Below, one piece after another: positions 1-7,155 of a DNA stretch of 64,000 bases. The DNA comes from Opitutales bacterium (lineage in GTDB: Bacteria; Verrucomicrobiota; Verrucomicrobiia; Opitutales; Oceanipulchritudinaceae): contig SLNJ01000034.1 in the NCBI GenBank assembly GCA_007133065.1, forward strand, positions 1-64,000. Reading direction: 5' to 3'. The notes under the pieces were generated by a model, which ran no database searches, had not been told where the DNA came from, and was given only the letters and a program-made list of their open reading frames with translations. Every line of letters starts with the position of its first letter. Position 1 is the stretch's first letter. Made by a program: the position numbers and the translations under genes.

Positions 1-73
1 CGTATCGACGAGCTGACGCCGCACGGCTGGAAAAAGTCAAAGAACGACTGAACCCGTAAGCTCGCGCCCATCA

Positions 74-607
74 TCACCGATTCGCGGCACTCTCGCCAGA
101 TGCGCAAGTTGAGTGGTTACGATCAATCTGCGTGTGCATCTTGACCGCTGCTTTCGTCTGGCGGAATGTCGCCCAAGGAAACATCGAAAGACACAGATCA
201 ATCGTCGTGGAATCCAGTGCGTAGACGATTTCATCCAAGTTCAGATCGGTGGAGTCATTGTGATACAAACGCCGGGCCTTGCGAATGAGGACTTGGGCCA
301 GATCGGCATAGACCTGCCAAGGGCGGTTCTCATTCGCATATGCAATGTTTGTTCGTGTAACATTACCACGGATACCCATAGCGTAAAGATGGGGACTTCC
401 CCGCAGGCATGCTTCAATGTCACGAAGTCCCTCCCTGAAAGTCGCCTGAGCGAATGCCATCGTCAGAAATTGATCTCGTCCACTGAAGCTCCTGTTGGCT
501 CGGGGCATCGGATGGCATTGCAGGCAACGCTCGAGTTCCTTGCGATCCAGCAGATCAATCATTTGGGTGAAAATGAGTCGGCTTTGATTCATAGAGTTGA
601 GATTCAA
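74..607 (-). pseudogene. IS4-type transposase, N-terminal fragment
   Basis: The 177-residue frame matches the N-terminal half of IS4-type transposases that start with a DUF4372 domain. Residues 6-80 carry the DUF4372-like pattern (QMIDLLDRKELERC, then SFSGRDQFLTMAFAQ). The catalytic core begins at 'ALDSTTIDLCLSMFPW', which holds the first Asp of the DDE triad. Similarity is lost after 'KAAVKMHTQID', and the frame ends in unrelated residues, so the second Asp and the Glu are missing. Full-length relatives are about 380 residues, so roughly half is gone and no terminal repeats are visible. The first 51 bases of the window could be the last 16 codons of an unrelated plus-strand gene (ending KKSKND then TGA), but that is too short to name. 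An inactive insertion sequence remnant is the best reading. Confidence 0.75.
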
Positions 608-1050
608 TCTCAGCTGGGCGCGTGGAGCGATTTCAAATGCGTGACACGTTAGGAATCGTATATCATACTGATATTGAAACTGTTGCCAATCGGTTTGAAC
701 CTTTTAGCTGGACACCAGTGCCCGATTGCGATGCATCCCTTAACCGAGCGCCATTGCCCGCTGACCCCACCAACCACACACGATCACAACCAACCCAAAG
801 AACCAAAAACACGGTCAACTTTTAGTCAGGACTCGACACGCTTGGCGCACCACAAAATCCCGAGAACAATTCCTGTTTCCTGGCATTGTACCAACATCCA
901 GGAATCACGATAATATTTGGTTTGTTTTACAGTTTGTTCTCGATCAAGAATCGGAGATAGATACTTCATGACTATTTTCTCTTGAGTTAAAATCTTTTCC
1001 AGATCAGTGTCCGCCTCCGTTTTTTTAAATCCCTGAATCATGGGACCGCA
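608..1050. other. non-coding stretch between IS4 remnant and SDR gene
   Basis: About 440 bases with no convincing gene. It holds the dispersed repeat at 761-838 described separately. A minus-strand frame of 71 codons (826-1041) begins MIQGFKKTEADTDLEKILTQ and ends inside the repeat, at the codons for VES. It has lower GC than the neighbours and no recognisable family, so I treat it as doubtful. Confidence 0.5.
761..838 (-). repeat. dispersed repeat A, copy 1
   Basis: This segment is close to 85% identical by eye, in the same orientation, to 50859-50932, some 50 kb away. Shared blocks include CTGACCCCA, CACGATCACAA, CCCAAAGA, CACGGTCAACTTT and AGTCAGGACTCGACA. Read on the minus strand, the TGTCGAGTCCTGA block supplies the last codons and stop of an upstream minus-strand frame in both copies. 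That suggests an element that sits at the 3' ends of genes. I see no transposase inside it. Confidence 0.75.
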
Positions 1051-1881
1051 TTAATGGACAGGACCGGCAAGGTTGTTCAGCCGCAGGGTGTAGAGGCTCT
1101 CTGCCTTGATCCGCGTTTCCTCCCGAAGCATCTCGTCCAGGTCATCGTTAACATGGATGAACCTTCCATTTAATGCCGTTCCTTCGCCCGCAGCCAACCT
1201 CACGACCAGTGATGCCGCGGCTTCCGGGGGTGACCATGCGCTCTCCGGGACAGTCCGGAACTCGTCGATGGCCTCCGTCATGGCAGTGAGGACGAGGCCC
1301 GGGCTGATGGTAAAGGCCCGAACGTTGTACTCTTCCATGCTTGCTGCCAGGGTGTCGGTGAAGCGCACGAGCGCCGCCTTGCTCGTCGGGTATGAGCCTC
1401 CCACCAGGGAGCCTGTGCTGGCGCGAATCCCCGCGTAGCTGCCGACGTTGACGATCGTGCCCGACCGGCGCCGGATCATCGACGGCAACACCGCCCAGGC
1501 GAACAGCATGGGCCCACGAAGGTTGACCTCGACGGTCCGCCACCATTCGTCCGGATCGGTTTCCCAAAGGGGCAGGGTTTGACCTCCAATCCCGGCGTTG
1601 TTGACGAGTATGTCGATCGGTCCCAGGAGGGTCTCGGCTTCCGAGGCTACTTCCTGGACAGCAACGCGATCCGTAACGTCGGCGGTTAGGCCGATAGCAC
1701 GACCCTCGCGGTCGTTGATGACCGCTGCCGTTTCGTCGACCTCGGCCTGGCTCCGCGCGATGGCCATCACCGCAGCGCCTGCATCCGCAAGTGCAAAAGC
1801 GATCGCACGGCCAATGCCGCGTCCGCCACCAGTCACGAGCGCTACCTGGCCGCTCAGGGGAGATGTCTCTTCTTGGGACAT
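1051..1881 (-). CDS. short-chain dehydrogenase/reductase (SDR)
   Basis: This is a classical SDR oxidoreductase, cytoplasmic and NAD(P)-dependent. The cofactor loop TGGGRGIG lies near the N-terminus. It is followed by the structural NNAG motif, a catalytic Ser in 'NVGSYAG', and the Tyr/Lys pair in 'YPTSK' (YxxxK). The C-terminal segment 'GRFIHVNDDLDEML' departs from the usual 'GxxxxVDGG', so the substrate pocket is probably unusual. I start at the ATG at 1881 because the cofactor fold begins a few residues later. An upstream GTG at 1950 would add 23 residues of no recognisable character. The substrate is unknown. It is isolated, with no operon partner on the same strand nearby. Confidence 0.85.
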   Translation of the reverse strand: MSQEETSPLSGQVALVTGGGRGIGRAIAFALADAGAAVMAIARSQAEVDETAAVINDREGRAIGLTADVTDRVAVQEVASEAETLLGPIDILVNNAGIGGQTLPLWETDPDEWWRTVEVNLRGPMLFAWAVLPSMIRRRSGTIVNVGSYAGIRASTGSLVGGSYPTSKAALVRFTDTLAASMEEYNVRAFTISPGLVLTAMTEAIDEFRTVPESAWSPPEAAASLVVRLAAGEGTALNGRFIHVNDDLDEMLREETRIKAESLYTLRLNNLAGPVH

Positions 1882-2053
1882 AGACATTCTTTCATAAGGC
1901 GTTATGTGATCGCGGAGGACGTGAAGATCACTCATGAGGAGAAGCGGCACCTTCTCGTCATTGAGTGCATCGATTTGTCCGCGTGTGGATCAGAATAGAT
2001 CGCTATGGGTCGTGGCAGCTCGAGCGCAGCGAATTCCCTCCCACGCCGTGTAG

Positions 2054-2220
2054 TCACGGCTCTTTTTCCGCAGTCTCGGACGGCCACTCTCTCTGAAAGT
2101 CCTTGCAGAAGAACTTTTCTTGTACAGCTGACTGCACAACAATCTTGTACCTGGAAGCGATCGCCAACAATAGAACGATTGAATCTGCCAACTCCTCGCC
2201 AAGACGCTCTTTACTGAAAC
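2054..2220 (-). pseudogene. MazG-like pyrophosphohydrolase C-terminal fragment
   Basis: The minus strand carries an open frame without a start that reads FSKERLGEELADSIVLLLA and continues to a TGA at 2054-2056. The 'GEELADSIVLLLAIA' stretch resembles the last helix of MazG/dCTPase-like nucleotide pyrophosphohydrolases (GEELADVLxYLLxLA). The frame is closed upstream by a TGA at about 2245, inside the end of the DUF4160 gene. No N-terminal half with the metal-binding ExxE motif is present. If real, it is a remnant; the match is short and I hold it loosely. Confidence 0.3.
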
Positions 2221-2244
2221 CTTCGTAATTGGGAGACCCTCTCC

Positions 2245-2505
2245 TTAGTCAAGCGGTGCGATTCGCTCAGGAGCTTCGAGGGCCTCCGCTTTCCGGAACG
2301 CTTCACGTAATTCATGCTGATGGATGGTGGCCCATTCAATGACAAGGCCGCGCGCGCGTGGTGGCAGGTTACCGTCAATGAGTGCCAGCGTCTCTATGTC
2401 CACGACTGCTTTGCTGCCGCCGTAAATTGCATGAAAGTGGGGCGGCGGATGATCGCCGAAGTACATCTGGATCACGATGCCATAAAACCGCGATAGCTCA
2501 GGCAT
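2245..2505 (-). CDS. DUF4160 domain protein
   Basis: A small protein of 86 residues that is DUF4160 throughout: 'SRFYGIVIQMYFGDHPPPHF' at the N-terminus, then 'AIYGGSKAVVDIETLALIDG' and a C-terminal helix around 'RARGLVIEWA'. The His-rich 'DHPPPHFH' is the family hallmark. It overlaps the end of the upstream DUF2442 gene by 8 bases, so the two are translationally coupled. Genes of these two families are commonly found side by side in bacteria, and a toxin-antitoxin-like role has been suggested from that arrangement. The biochemical function is not established, and nothing in the sequence settles it. Confidence 0.88.
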   Translation of the reverse strand: MPELSRFYGIVIQMYFGDHPPPHFHAIYGGSKAVVDIETLALIDGNLPPRARGLVIEWATIHQHELREAFRKAEALEAPERIAPLD

Positions 2506-2779
2506 GGGTGCGTAGATGCTTCAACGACGGAAACACTTCCTCCGGCCGCTTTCCGGTCAATTGCATGTACAGAGCGTCAGGACAGAGATCAATCCCTCCC
2601 GGCCATTCAGGGTGGCCTGCCTCGGTAAGCCGCACCTGCTGGAAAACGCCCGGGTTGGACCAGGCGGAGAAGACGCCCCGACCAACAAGTCCCGATAGGT
2701 CGACCTCGCCGCTGGCGCCGTCGTCATAGCGCAGGAACAAACGGAAATCTTCTCCGGGTGAAACTTCCAGTAAATTCAT
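2498..2779 (-). CDS. DUF2442 domain protein
   Basis: A 93-residue DUF2442 protein. It shows the typical start 'LLEVSPGEDFRLFLRYDDG' and 'GEVDLSGLVGRGVFSAW', then 'GIDLCPDALYMQLTGK' at the C-terminus. DUF2442 proteins are small, presumably cytoplasmic and of unknown function. It is the first gene of a two-gene unit with the DUF4160 gene, whose start lies inside its last codons. Usually the DUF4160 gene comes first in such pairs; here the order is reversed. A role as the antitoxin or partner half of a small two-gene module is possible but unproven. Confidence 0.88.
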   Translation of the reverse strand: MNLLEVSPGEDFRLFLRYDDGASGEVDLSGLVGRGVFSAWSNPGVFQQVRLTEAGHPEWPGGIDLCPDALYMQLTGKRPEEVFPSLKHLRTHA

Positions 2780-2947
2780 GACGGAAATTTAGCCGAAAAC
2801 CCGGCTTCAGTCGAGCCAAACCTCTCCTTCTGCCCAACACACGCTGGAACACGACGCTGGAGCCGCGAAGCCATGCAGTGGGAAAGTTGGCTCGATCGAT
2901 TGTTCTGAGGATAAGTGTCCGGACCCTCCATCAGGATCTGGTACCTT

Positions 2948-3017
2948 CCGGGTAAAGACCGGGGTTGCCCCCGATCCTCCCCACAGACCCGTACTTGAAC
3001 TTTGACTCATACGGTTC
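2948..3017 (-). ncRNA. group II intron 3' end remnant (domains V and VI)
   Basis: Read on the minus strand, 3017-2985 is a 33-nt stem-loop that starts GAACCGTATGAG and ends AAGTACGGGTCT, the layout of group II intron domain V (canonical GAGCCGTATGCG...CGCACGTACGGTTC). It is followed, after TGTGGGGA, by a second hairpin, GGATCGGGG-GCAA-CCCCGGTC, in the place of domain VI (to about 2948). The catalytic AGC triad reads AAC here, so it has decayed. No reverse transcriptase gene adjoins it; the frameshifted HAD gene lies directly upstream. It differs in sequence from the other intron at 3867-6949, so it is a separate element. The call rests on pattern recognition. Confidence 0.6.
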
Positions 3018-3090
3018 CTTGCGGACCGGACTTGCCGCCACCTGCGCGGCGACTCACCGGTTGGACTGTTTCGACTCGTTTCATGAGCTG

Positions 3091-3857
3091 TCACTCAATC
3101 CCCGTCTCCCGGGCTCGTCCGGCACGAACCGCGCCTGGTTCGATGGTTAGCAGCTCTCGCACATGCTCAACAATCTCTGGGGGCGACCGTGCCTCACTAA
3201 AGCAGCATTCATGTGGGTGAGAATTCCGATTCCAATGCGGCCACCGGCGGAGGAGCCATGTAGACCACACTGGGACCATCCCTACACGGGCTGCGCCTGC
3301 GAGTTCATCCGAACCACCATCCCCGACGAACACGGCTTGGGTAGGCGACACTTCGAGGCGCCGGCTGCTAGTAGATACGCCTCGGGCTCCGGCTTCATGT
3401 GGTGAGTCTCGCAGGAGAAGTCCACCACATCGAACAGCGGTGCGAGTTGAGAGTGAGGCCATGCTGCCACCTCTTCAGAAGCGCAGTTGCTGATCAGGCC
3501 GACCTTGAGGCCGAGAGCTCTGATGCCGTGCAAAGCCTTAAGCACGGTGTCTTCGATACGGTCATACGGCATGGCCTTGATCTTGTTTCTTTGGTCTTGG
3601 AGAGAGGAGATGTCACGCATTGATGGTTCCACGCCTAGGGTCCTGGAGATCGCCACAAGGACATCAGCGTAACTGGCGTACCATCCGCGGTGGCGGCCAC
3701 AGAAGCGTGCTGACCATTCACGGTGGAAGTCTTCCTCTTCCACACCGAGACGTTCGGCGACATCTGATTTGCTGAGCTGCTTGACACCAGCTTCCGTGAT
3801 GAGCGTCTCGAAGAGATCAAATACTACCGCCTTGATTTGATTCGTGTTTGAGTCCAT
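3091..3857 (-). pseudogene. HAD-family hydrolase, frameshifted
   Basis: Two overlapping minus-strand frames together make one haloacid dehalogenase-like hydrolase of about 255 residues. The first frame (start ATG at 3857) carries motif I 'VVFDLFETL', motif II 'LISNCA' and the motif III Lys in 'MKPEPEAYLLA'. The second frame supplies 'RLEVSPTQAVFVGDGGSDEL' with the motif IV acidic residues. The switch falls near 3370, where a single missing base after the codon for 'LLA' would restore the reading. It lies between two group II intron 3' ends: one ends just upstream of its start codon, and the other lies just downstream of its stop. It may be a true pseudogene or a sequencing error. Confidence 0.8.
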
Positions 3858-3866
3858 GACGCACAT

Positions 3867-3958
3867 CGAGGAGGACCGCCCGTTACCGGGCGGCCCCCTC
3901 GCAGATCCCTACGTGCGGTTTAATGATGTCGCTTCGCTCGGTACCCGCATAAGGCTCC
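3867..3958 (-). ncRNA. group II intron domains V-VI
   Basis: The minus strand from about 3957 reads GAGCCTTATGCGG, then a loop of some 25 bases, then CCGCACGTAGGGATCT: domain V with an enlarged apical loop. Next comes a long hairpin, CGAGGGGGCCGCCCG-GTAA-CGGGCGG, ending CCTCCTCG at 3867 (domain VI). The usual bulged branch-point A in the 3' strand of domain VI is not evident (CCTCC instead of CCTAC), so branching may have been lost. The start codon of the HAD gene follows about 10 bases after the intron end. Confidence 0.7.
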
Positions 3959-4013
3959 TCTGAACGGTCACGCAGTGGATTGAGCGAGGCGTTGTTCAAC
4001 TGTAGGAGAGGGT

Positions 4014-4664
4014 TCATTGGTGGTGTTGGTTGTAGGGCTTTTCTATGACTTTCGGACCGGAAATGGCCAGCGTCTTCCACATTTGATCAAACGTGGCCCA
4101 GTTGTAGCTGTTCCGCTGGCTGCGACGATTGAGGGCTTTGAAGATGAGCCGTCGGCTCTCGCGCCAGTAACGCCACAGACGGTCTGAGTTTCCGATCACT
4201 CCATAGTAGTTGAAGTAACCGAGAAACTTCCGTCGCAGCGTCATGGCCAGCACCTTCAGAGGACGGCTGCGGTTCTTGCCGAGCCATTCCTTCAGATTCG
4301 CCAGCGAAGCCCGGAACTTCTTTTTGGAAGTCCGTCGCTTCACCGTCGTTTTGCCGTGGCGGGTGTTTCCCCAATAGAACTCGAATCCGAGGAAGGTGAA
4401 ACATCCGCCGCCTTTCACATCGCAACGACTAAAAAGGAGGATTGCGCTCTTGTCTTCTGCCATACTCAGGCCGAACTTCGAGAGACGCCCGGACAGTTCC
4501 CGATAGAACTGTTCCGCATCGTCTCCATATTCGAAGCCCACGACAAAATCGTCGGCATAGCGCATGTACACCATGGCGCCACGGTTGCGTTTGCGAACGA
4601 TCTTCTCTGCCCACAGATCCAGCACGTAGTGCAGGTATACGTTGGCGAGGACGGGGCTGATCAC
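4014..4664 (-). pseudogene. group II intron reverse transcriptase/maturase, C-terminal half
   Basis: The frame begins in the middle of a reverse transcriptase at 'VISPVLANVYLHYVLDLW' (RT block 4, normally preceded by GTPQGG). It contains the catalytic 'YMRYADDFVVGF' with its Asp pair, block 6-7 'FLGFEFYWG', and a maturase (X) domain with 'RRKFLGYFNYYGVIGN' and 'LWRYWRESRRL'. There is no HNH endonuclease domain. Full LtrA-type proteins are about 400-450 residues, so the first half, with the palm and fingers blocks 0-3, is gone. The break falls at the glycine before VISP, about 30 bases from the left end of the IS21-type element. The rest of the frame is intact. Confidence 0.9.
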
Positions 4665-4710
4665 CCCTCGTACACAAAAGATAACTTTCGCTGTTAGGGG
4701 CTGGTGGCGA

Positions 4711-4754
4711 GCGACAATTAAAACTCCCCATCAACGACAATTAAAATTCCCCAT
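4711..4754. repeat. IS21 left terminal repeats (two units)
   Basis: Two tandem copies of a unit of the form CGACAATTAAAACTCCCCATC, spaced about 22 bases apart. They are the binding sites expected for the IstA transposase. The matching right-end units are at 6771-6827. Confidence 0.75.
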
Positions 4755-4780
4755 CCGTTAGGGGGGATGGCCTCAGACGA

Positions 4781-5878
4781 GTGAGCTGGGGTAGGAACGG
4801 GGATGATCTTTTTGAGCAGTTGCATGAGCCGGGGCGGCTGCTCGAGCTGGATTGGTTCCATCCCCGTGATTTTGAGGTGACGATCTGCCGAGAGGCTTAC
4901 CGGCACCTGATTTGTCATGTGGTTCTGACGTATTCGAACTGGGAATGGGCACAGCCCTGCCGTTCCGAGTCATTCGCGTCGCTCAAGGGCGGGCTGCAGG
5001 GGGCACTTTGGGAGGCTGGTGGGGTGCCAGAGTGCTGCCAGGTGGACAACTCCTCAACCGCGACCCATCGGCTTGGCAAAGGGCGTCCCAATCGGGTGTT
5101 CAACGATCGTTTTCTGGGATTGCTGGCCCACTACGGGATGCGGGCGCAGACGATCCAGCTGGGGGCGGCGAACGAGAATGGCGATGTGGAAAGCGCCCAC
5201 AGTCATCTGCGAGGTTATCTGGCCGATGCGCTGCAACTGCGCGGCAGCGGCGATTTTGATAGTGTGGAGCAATACGTGCTTTGGCTCGAGCAGCAGTTGA
5301 GACAGCGCAATGAGCGCCGCCGCAGCAAGTTTGCCGAGGAACAGGCGGCATTGGCACCATTGCCGCAGTGGCGGCTGGCGGAGTTCGAGGAGGTGGATTG
5401 CCGGGTCAACAAGTATGCGTTGGCCCGCGTGGGCAAGGGCAGTTATTCGGTACCCTCGAAGTATCGAACCCGGAGGCTGCGGGCCCGCATCTACGAAAGC
5501 CGCATTGAGCTGTGGCATGAACAGAGCTGTGTGGCGGCTTTTGAACGCCATGCCAACACGGGGGGAGCCTGTGTGGACTGGCGTCATTTGATCGAGGATC
5601 TATGCCGCAAGCCCGGAGCATTTGCCCGCTACCGCTACCGGGAGAGCTTTTATCCCTCGCTGCTTTGGCGGGAAGTGAACGATCAGCTGCGGGAACGCTT
5701 TTCGATCGGCCGCGCTGACAGCGATTACCTGCAGATGCTGCGCCTGAGCCTTGTGCATGGCATGGAGCCAATGGAGGAGCTTCTGAGCCGGCTCAAAGGC
5801 ACCGGGGAGCTGACACTGGATCGGGTCCGCCGAGTTGGGGGAACAAGGCCAATGGCGTTACAGCGGCCGGGAGATTGA
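4781..5878 (+). pseudogene. istA: IS21 transposase IstA, N-terminally truncated
   Basis: The DDE transposase of the IS21 family. The catalytic core is complete: first Asp in 'LLELDWFHPRDFEV', second Asp in 'CCQVDNSSTATH', and Glu in 'AANENGDVESAHSHLRG'. A C-terminal beta-barrel segment follows ('VGKGSYSVPSKYRTRRL'). IstA is normally about 500 residues, starting with a DNA-binding helix-turn-helix. Here translation can begin only at a GTG at 4781, 80 bases from the element's left end, so about 110-130 residues including the DNA-binding domain are absent. It stops 47 bases before istB. The protein is unlikely to transpose the element. Confidence 0.85.
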
Positions 5879-5925
5879 AGCGGATCTGAATCCTTATGAC
5901 TGTTTGTTGAGCGCGGAGGTGACCC

Positions 5926-6837
5926 ATGGCTGAGAGCGCTTATGTTGAAAGTCTTCTGGCAGAGTTTCGATTGCCGACCATCCGCCAAAGTCTGATGGAA
6001 GTGACGGAACTGGCACGCCGGGAATCTTGGGATTACCTGCGATTCCTGCAGGAGCTGTGCGAACGCGAGCACCAGGTGCGTCATGAACGGCGCATTGGCC
6101 GTTTACTGGTTCAGAGTGCGTTGCCCGAAGGCAAAACCCTCGCCAACCTTGAACAGGGCAAACTCGCTCCAGCGGTGCGCAAGCATATGGATGCCCTGCT
6201 CGATGGAAGCTTCGTTGGCAAGTCGACCAATGTCCTTGCCTTTGGGCTTCCCGGGCGCGGCAAAACACACTGTTTGTGCGCGATTGCCCGGGAGTTGATT
6301 CTGCGCCATCAGATCAGTGTCTGGTTCACCCCCGCCTTCAAGTTGGTCCAGCTGTTATTGCGGGCAAAGGAAGAACTGCGCCTCGATGAGAAACTCAAGC
6401 GACTGGCCCGCCATGAGCTGATTATCATCGATGATATCGGCTATGTTCAGCACGACCGCGCCGAAATGGAAGTGCTCTTTAACTTCTTTGCCGAACGCTA
6501 TGAGCGCGGCTCGCTCATGATCACCTCGAACCTGCCGTTCACCAAATGGGATAAAATCTTCCATGATCCGATGACGGCGATGGCGGCGATCGACCGGTTG
6601 GTCCATCACAGCGTCATCCTCGAGTTTACCGGCGAAAGCCGGCAGCGAAAAAATAGACCTTTTCCTTTGCTTCCCCCGCCGGGCTCCAGGGCCTACGGCC
6701 CTTCCACCCGGCGGGGGAAGCACCATCCACCCCAAAATCCTAACCAATATGCCCGAAGATCACTGCCCCAACCATGGGGAGTTTTAATTGTCGTCAGATG
6801 GGGAAGAATAATTGTCGTTGACCACCATGTACCCTGA
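5926..6837 (+). CDS. istB: IS21 helper ATPase IstB
   Basis: An AAA+ ATPase that remodels the IS21 transpososome and selects the target. It shows the Walker A motif 'GLPGRGKTH', Walker B 'LIIIDDIGYV', and sensor region 'SLMITSNLPFTKWDKIF'. The first 245 residues fit a normal IstB. After 'EFTGESRQRKN' the frame runs through an unrelated Pro/Arg-rich tail ('LLPPPGSRAYGPSTRRGK'), across the right terminal repeat, and stops 10 bases outside the element. The tail is probably a frame-change relic and the native stop is lost. It is preceded by a GAGGTGACC ribosome binding site. Confidence 0.9.
   Translation: MAESAYVESLLAEFRLPTIRQSLMEVTELARRESWDYLRFLQELCEREHQVRHERRIGRLLVQSALPEGKTLANLEQGKLAPAVRKHMDALLDGSFVGKSTNVLAFGLPGRGKTHCLCAIARELILRHQISVWFTPAFKLVQLLLRAKEELRLDEKLKRLARHELIIIDDIGYVQHDRAEMEVLFNFFAERYERGSLMITSNLPFTKWDKIFHDPMTAMAAIDRLVHHSVILEFTGESRQRKNRPFPLLPPPGSRAYGPSTRRGKHHPPQNPNQYARRSLPQPWGVLIVVRWGRIIVVDHHVP
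6771..6827. repeat. IS21 right terminal repeats (two units)
   Basis: Read on the minus strand from 6827: TGGTGGTCAACGACAATTAT, then a second GACGACAATTAAAACTCCCC unit. These are inverted relative to the left-end units at 4711-4754. The istB frame reads through them. Confidence 0.75.
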
Positions 6838-6949
6838 TTCCAATGACTTAGCTGACATACACGCAACACTCGGTAGTTTCTGTATGGTTGTTACTTTGAA
6901 ACATCCGGACTTTCACCGGACAAGAAGCGCCTTGCTTCGCTCGGCGCAC
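6828..6949 (-). ncRNA. group II intron 5' fragment (domain I start)
   Basis: Starting at 6949 on the minus strand, GTGCGCCGAGCGAAGC and its pairing partner GGCGC form the first helix. A short hairpin TCCGGTGAAAGTCCGGA follows at about 6923-6907. The fragment ends where the IS21 right end begins. It has the layout of the first 120 bases of bacterial group II introns and the same strand as the 3' half at 3867-4672. Together they define the split intron. Confidence 0.55.
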
Positions 6950-7012
6950 TAACGCTGGAGCTGAGGCGCGGGGGTGCAACAGGTCGGCGTCTCGCGCGGC
7001 GCTCTTTATTTT

Positions 7013-7056
7013 ATACCCCACCACCGGGTTCATCCCGGTGGACGGAACGGTCCGGG
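7013..7056 (+). repeat. dispersed repeat C, copy 1
   Basis: The block CCACCGGGTTCATCCCGGTGG, then ACGGAACGGTCCGG, recurs with few changes at 10064-10108. It can fold into two short hairpins (CCACCG/CGGTGG and GGAC/GTCC types). It lies 100 bases before the aldehyde dehydrogenase gene. Confidence 0.65.
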
Positions 7057-7155
7057 ACGGATCGCCGAGCCGTCCGCCGATGATCCGATTCCACACCGCG
7101 GCAGCCTATTTCCTTGCGCGGTTCGGGCGCGGCGGTAAGTTCGAACGCACACGCG

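Larger units (their letters stand above)
4702..6827 (+). mobile_element. IS21-family insertion sequence
   Basis: It carries istA and istB in the usual order, flanked by multiple inverted terminal repeats. The left end reads TGGTGGCGAGCGACAATTAA and the right end, read inward on the minus strand, TGGTGGTCAACGACAATTAT. Each end also holds a second inner copy of the CGACAATTAAAA(A/C)TCCCC unit. Both ends begin TGGTGG, in keeping with the TG...CA ends of IS21. At 2126 bp it is shorter than typical (about 2.4-2.6 kb) because the istA N-terminus is missing. No direct target duplication is visible. Confidence 0.8.
3867..6949 (-). mobile_element. group II intron interrupted by an IS21-type element
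   Basis: On the minus strand, 6949 begins GTGCGCCGAGCGAAGC, a typical group II intron 5' end (GUGYG). It is followed within 50 bases by a stem of the form TCCGGTGAAAGTCCGGA, as in domain I of many bacterial introns. The 3' part, with the reverse transcriptase C-terminus and domains V-VI, lies at 4672-3867. Between them sits the IS21-type element 4702-6827. Most of domains I-IV and the N-terminal half of the reverse transcriptase are missing, so insertion was accompanied by a deletion. This also explains why no target duplication is seen. The intron cannot splice or move by itself. Confidence 0.65.

Noticed and set aside
826-1041. Minus-strand 71-codon frame
   Set aside because: Not a known family, and it ends within a dispersed repeat; kept only as a note in the gap entry.
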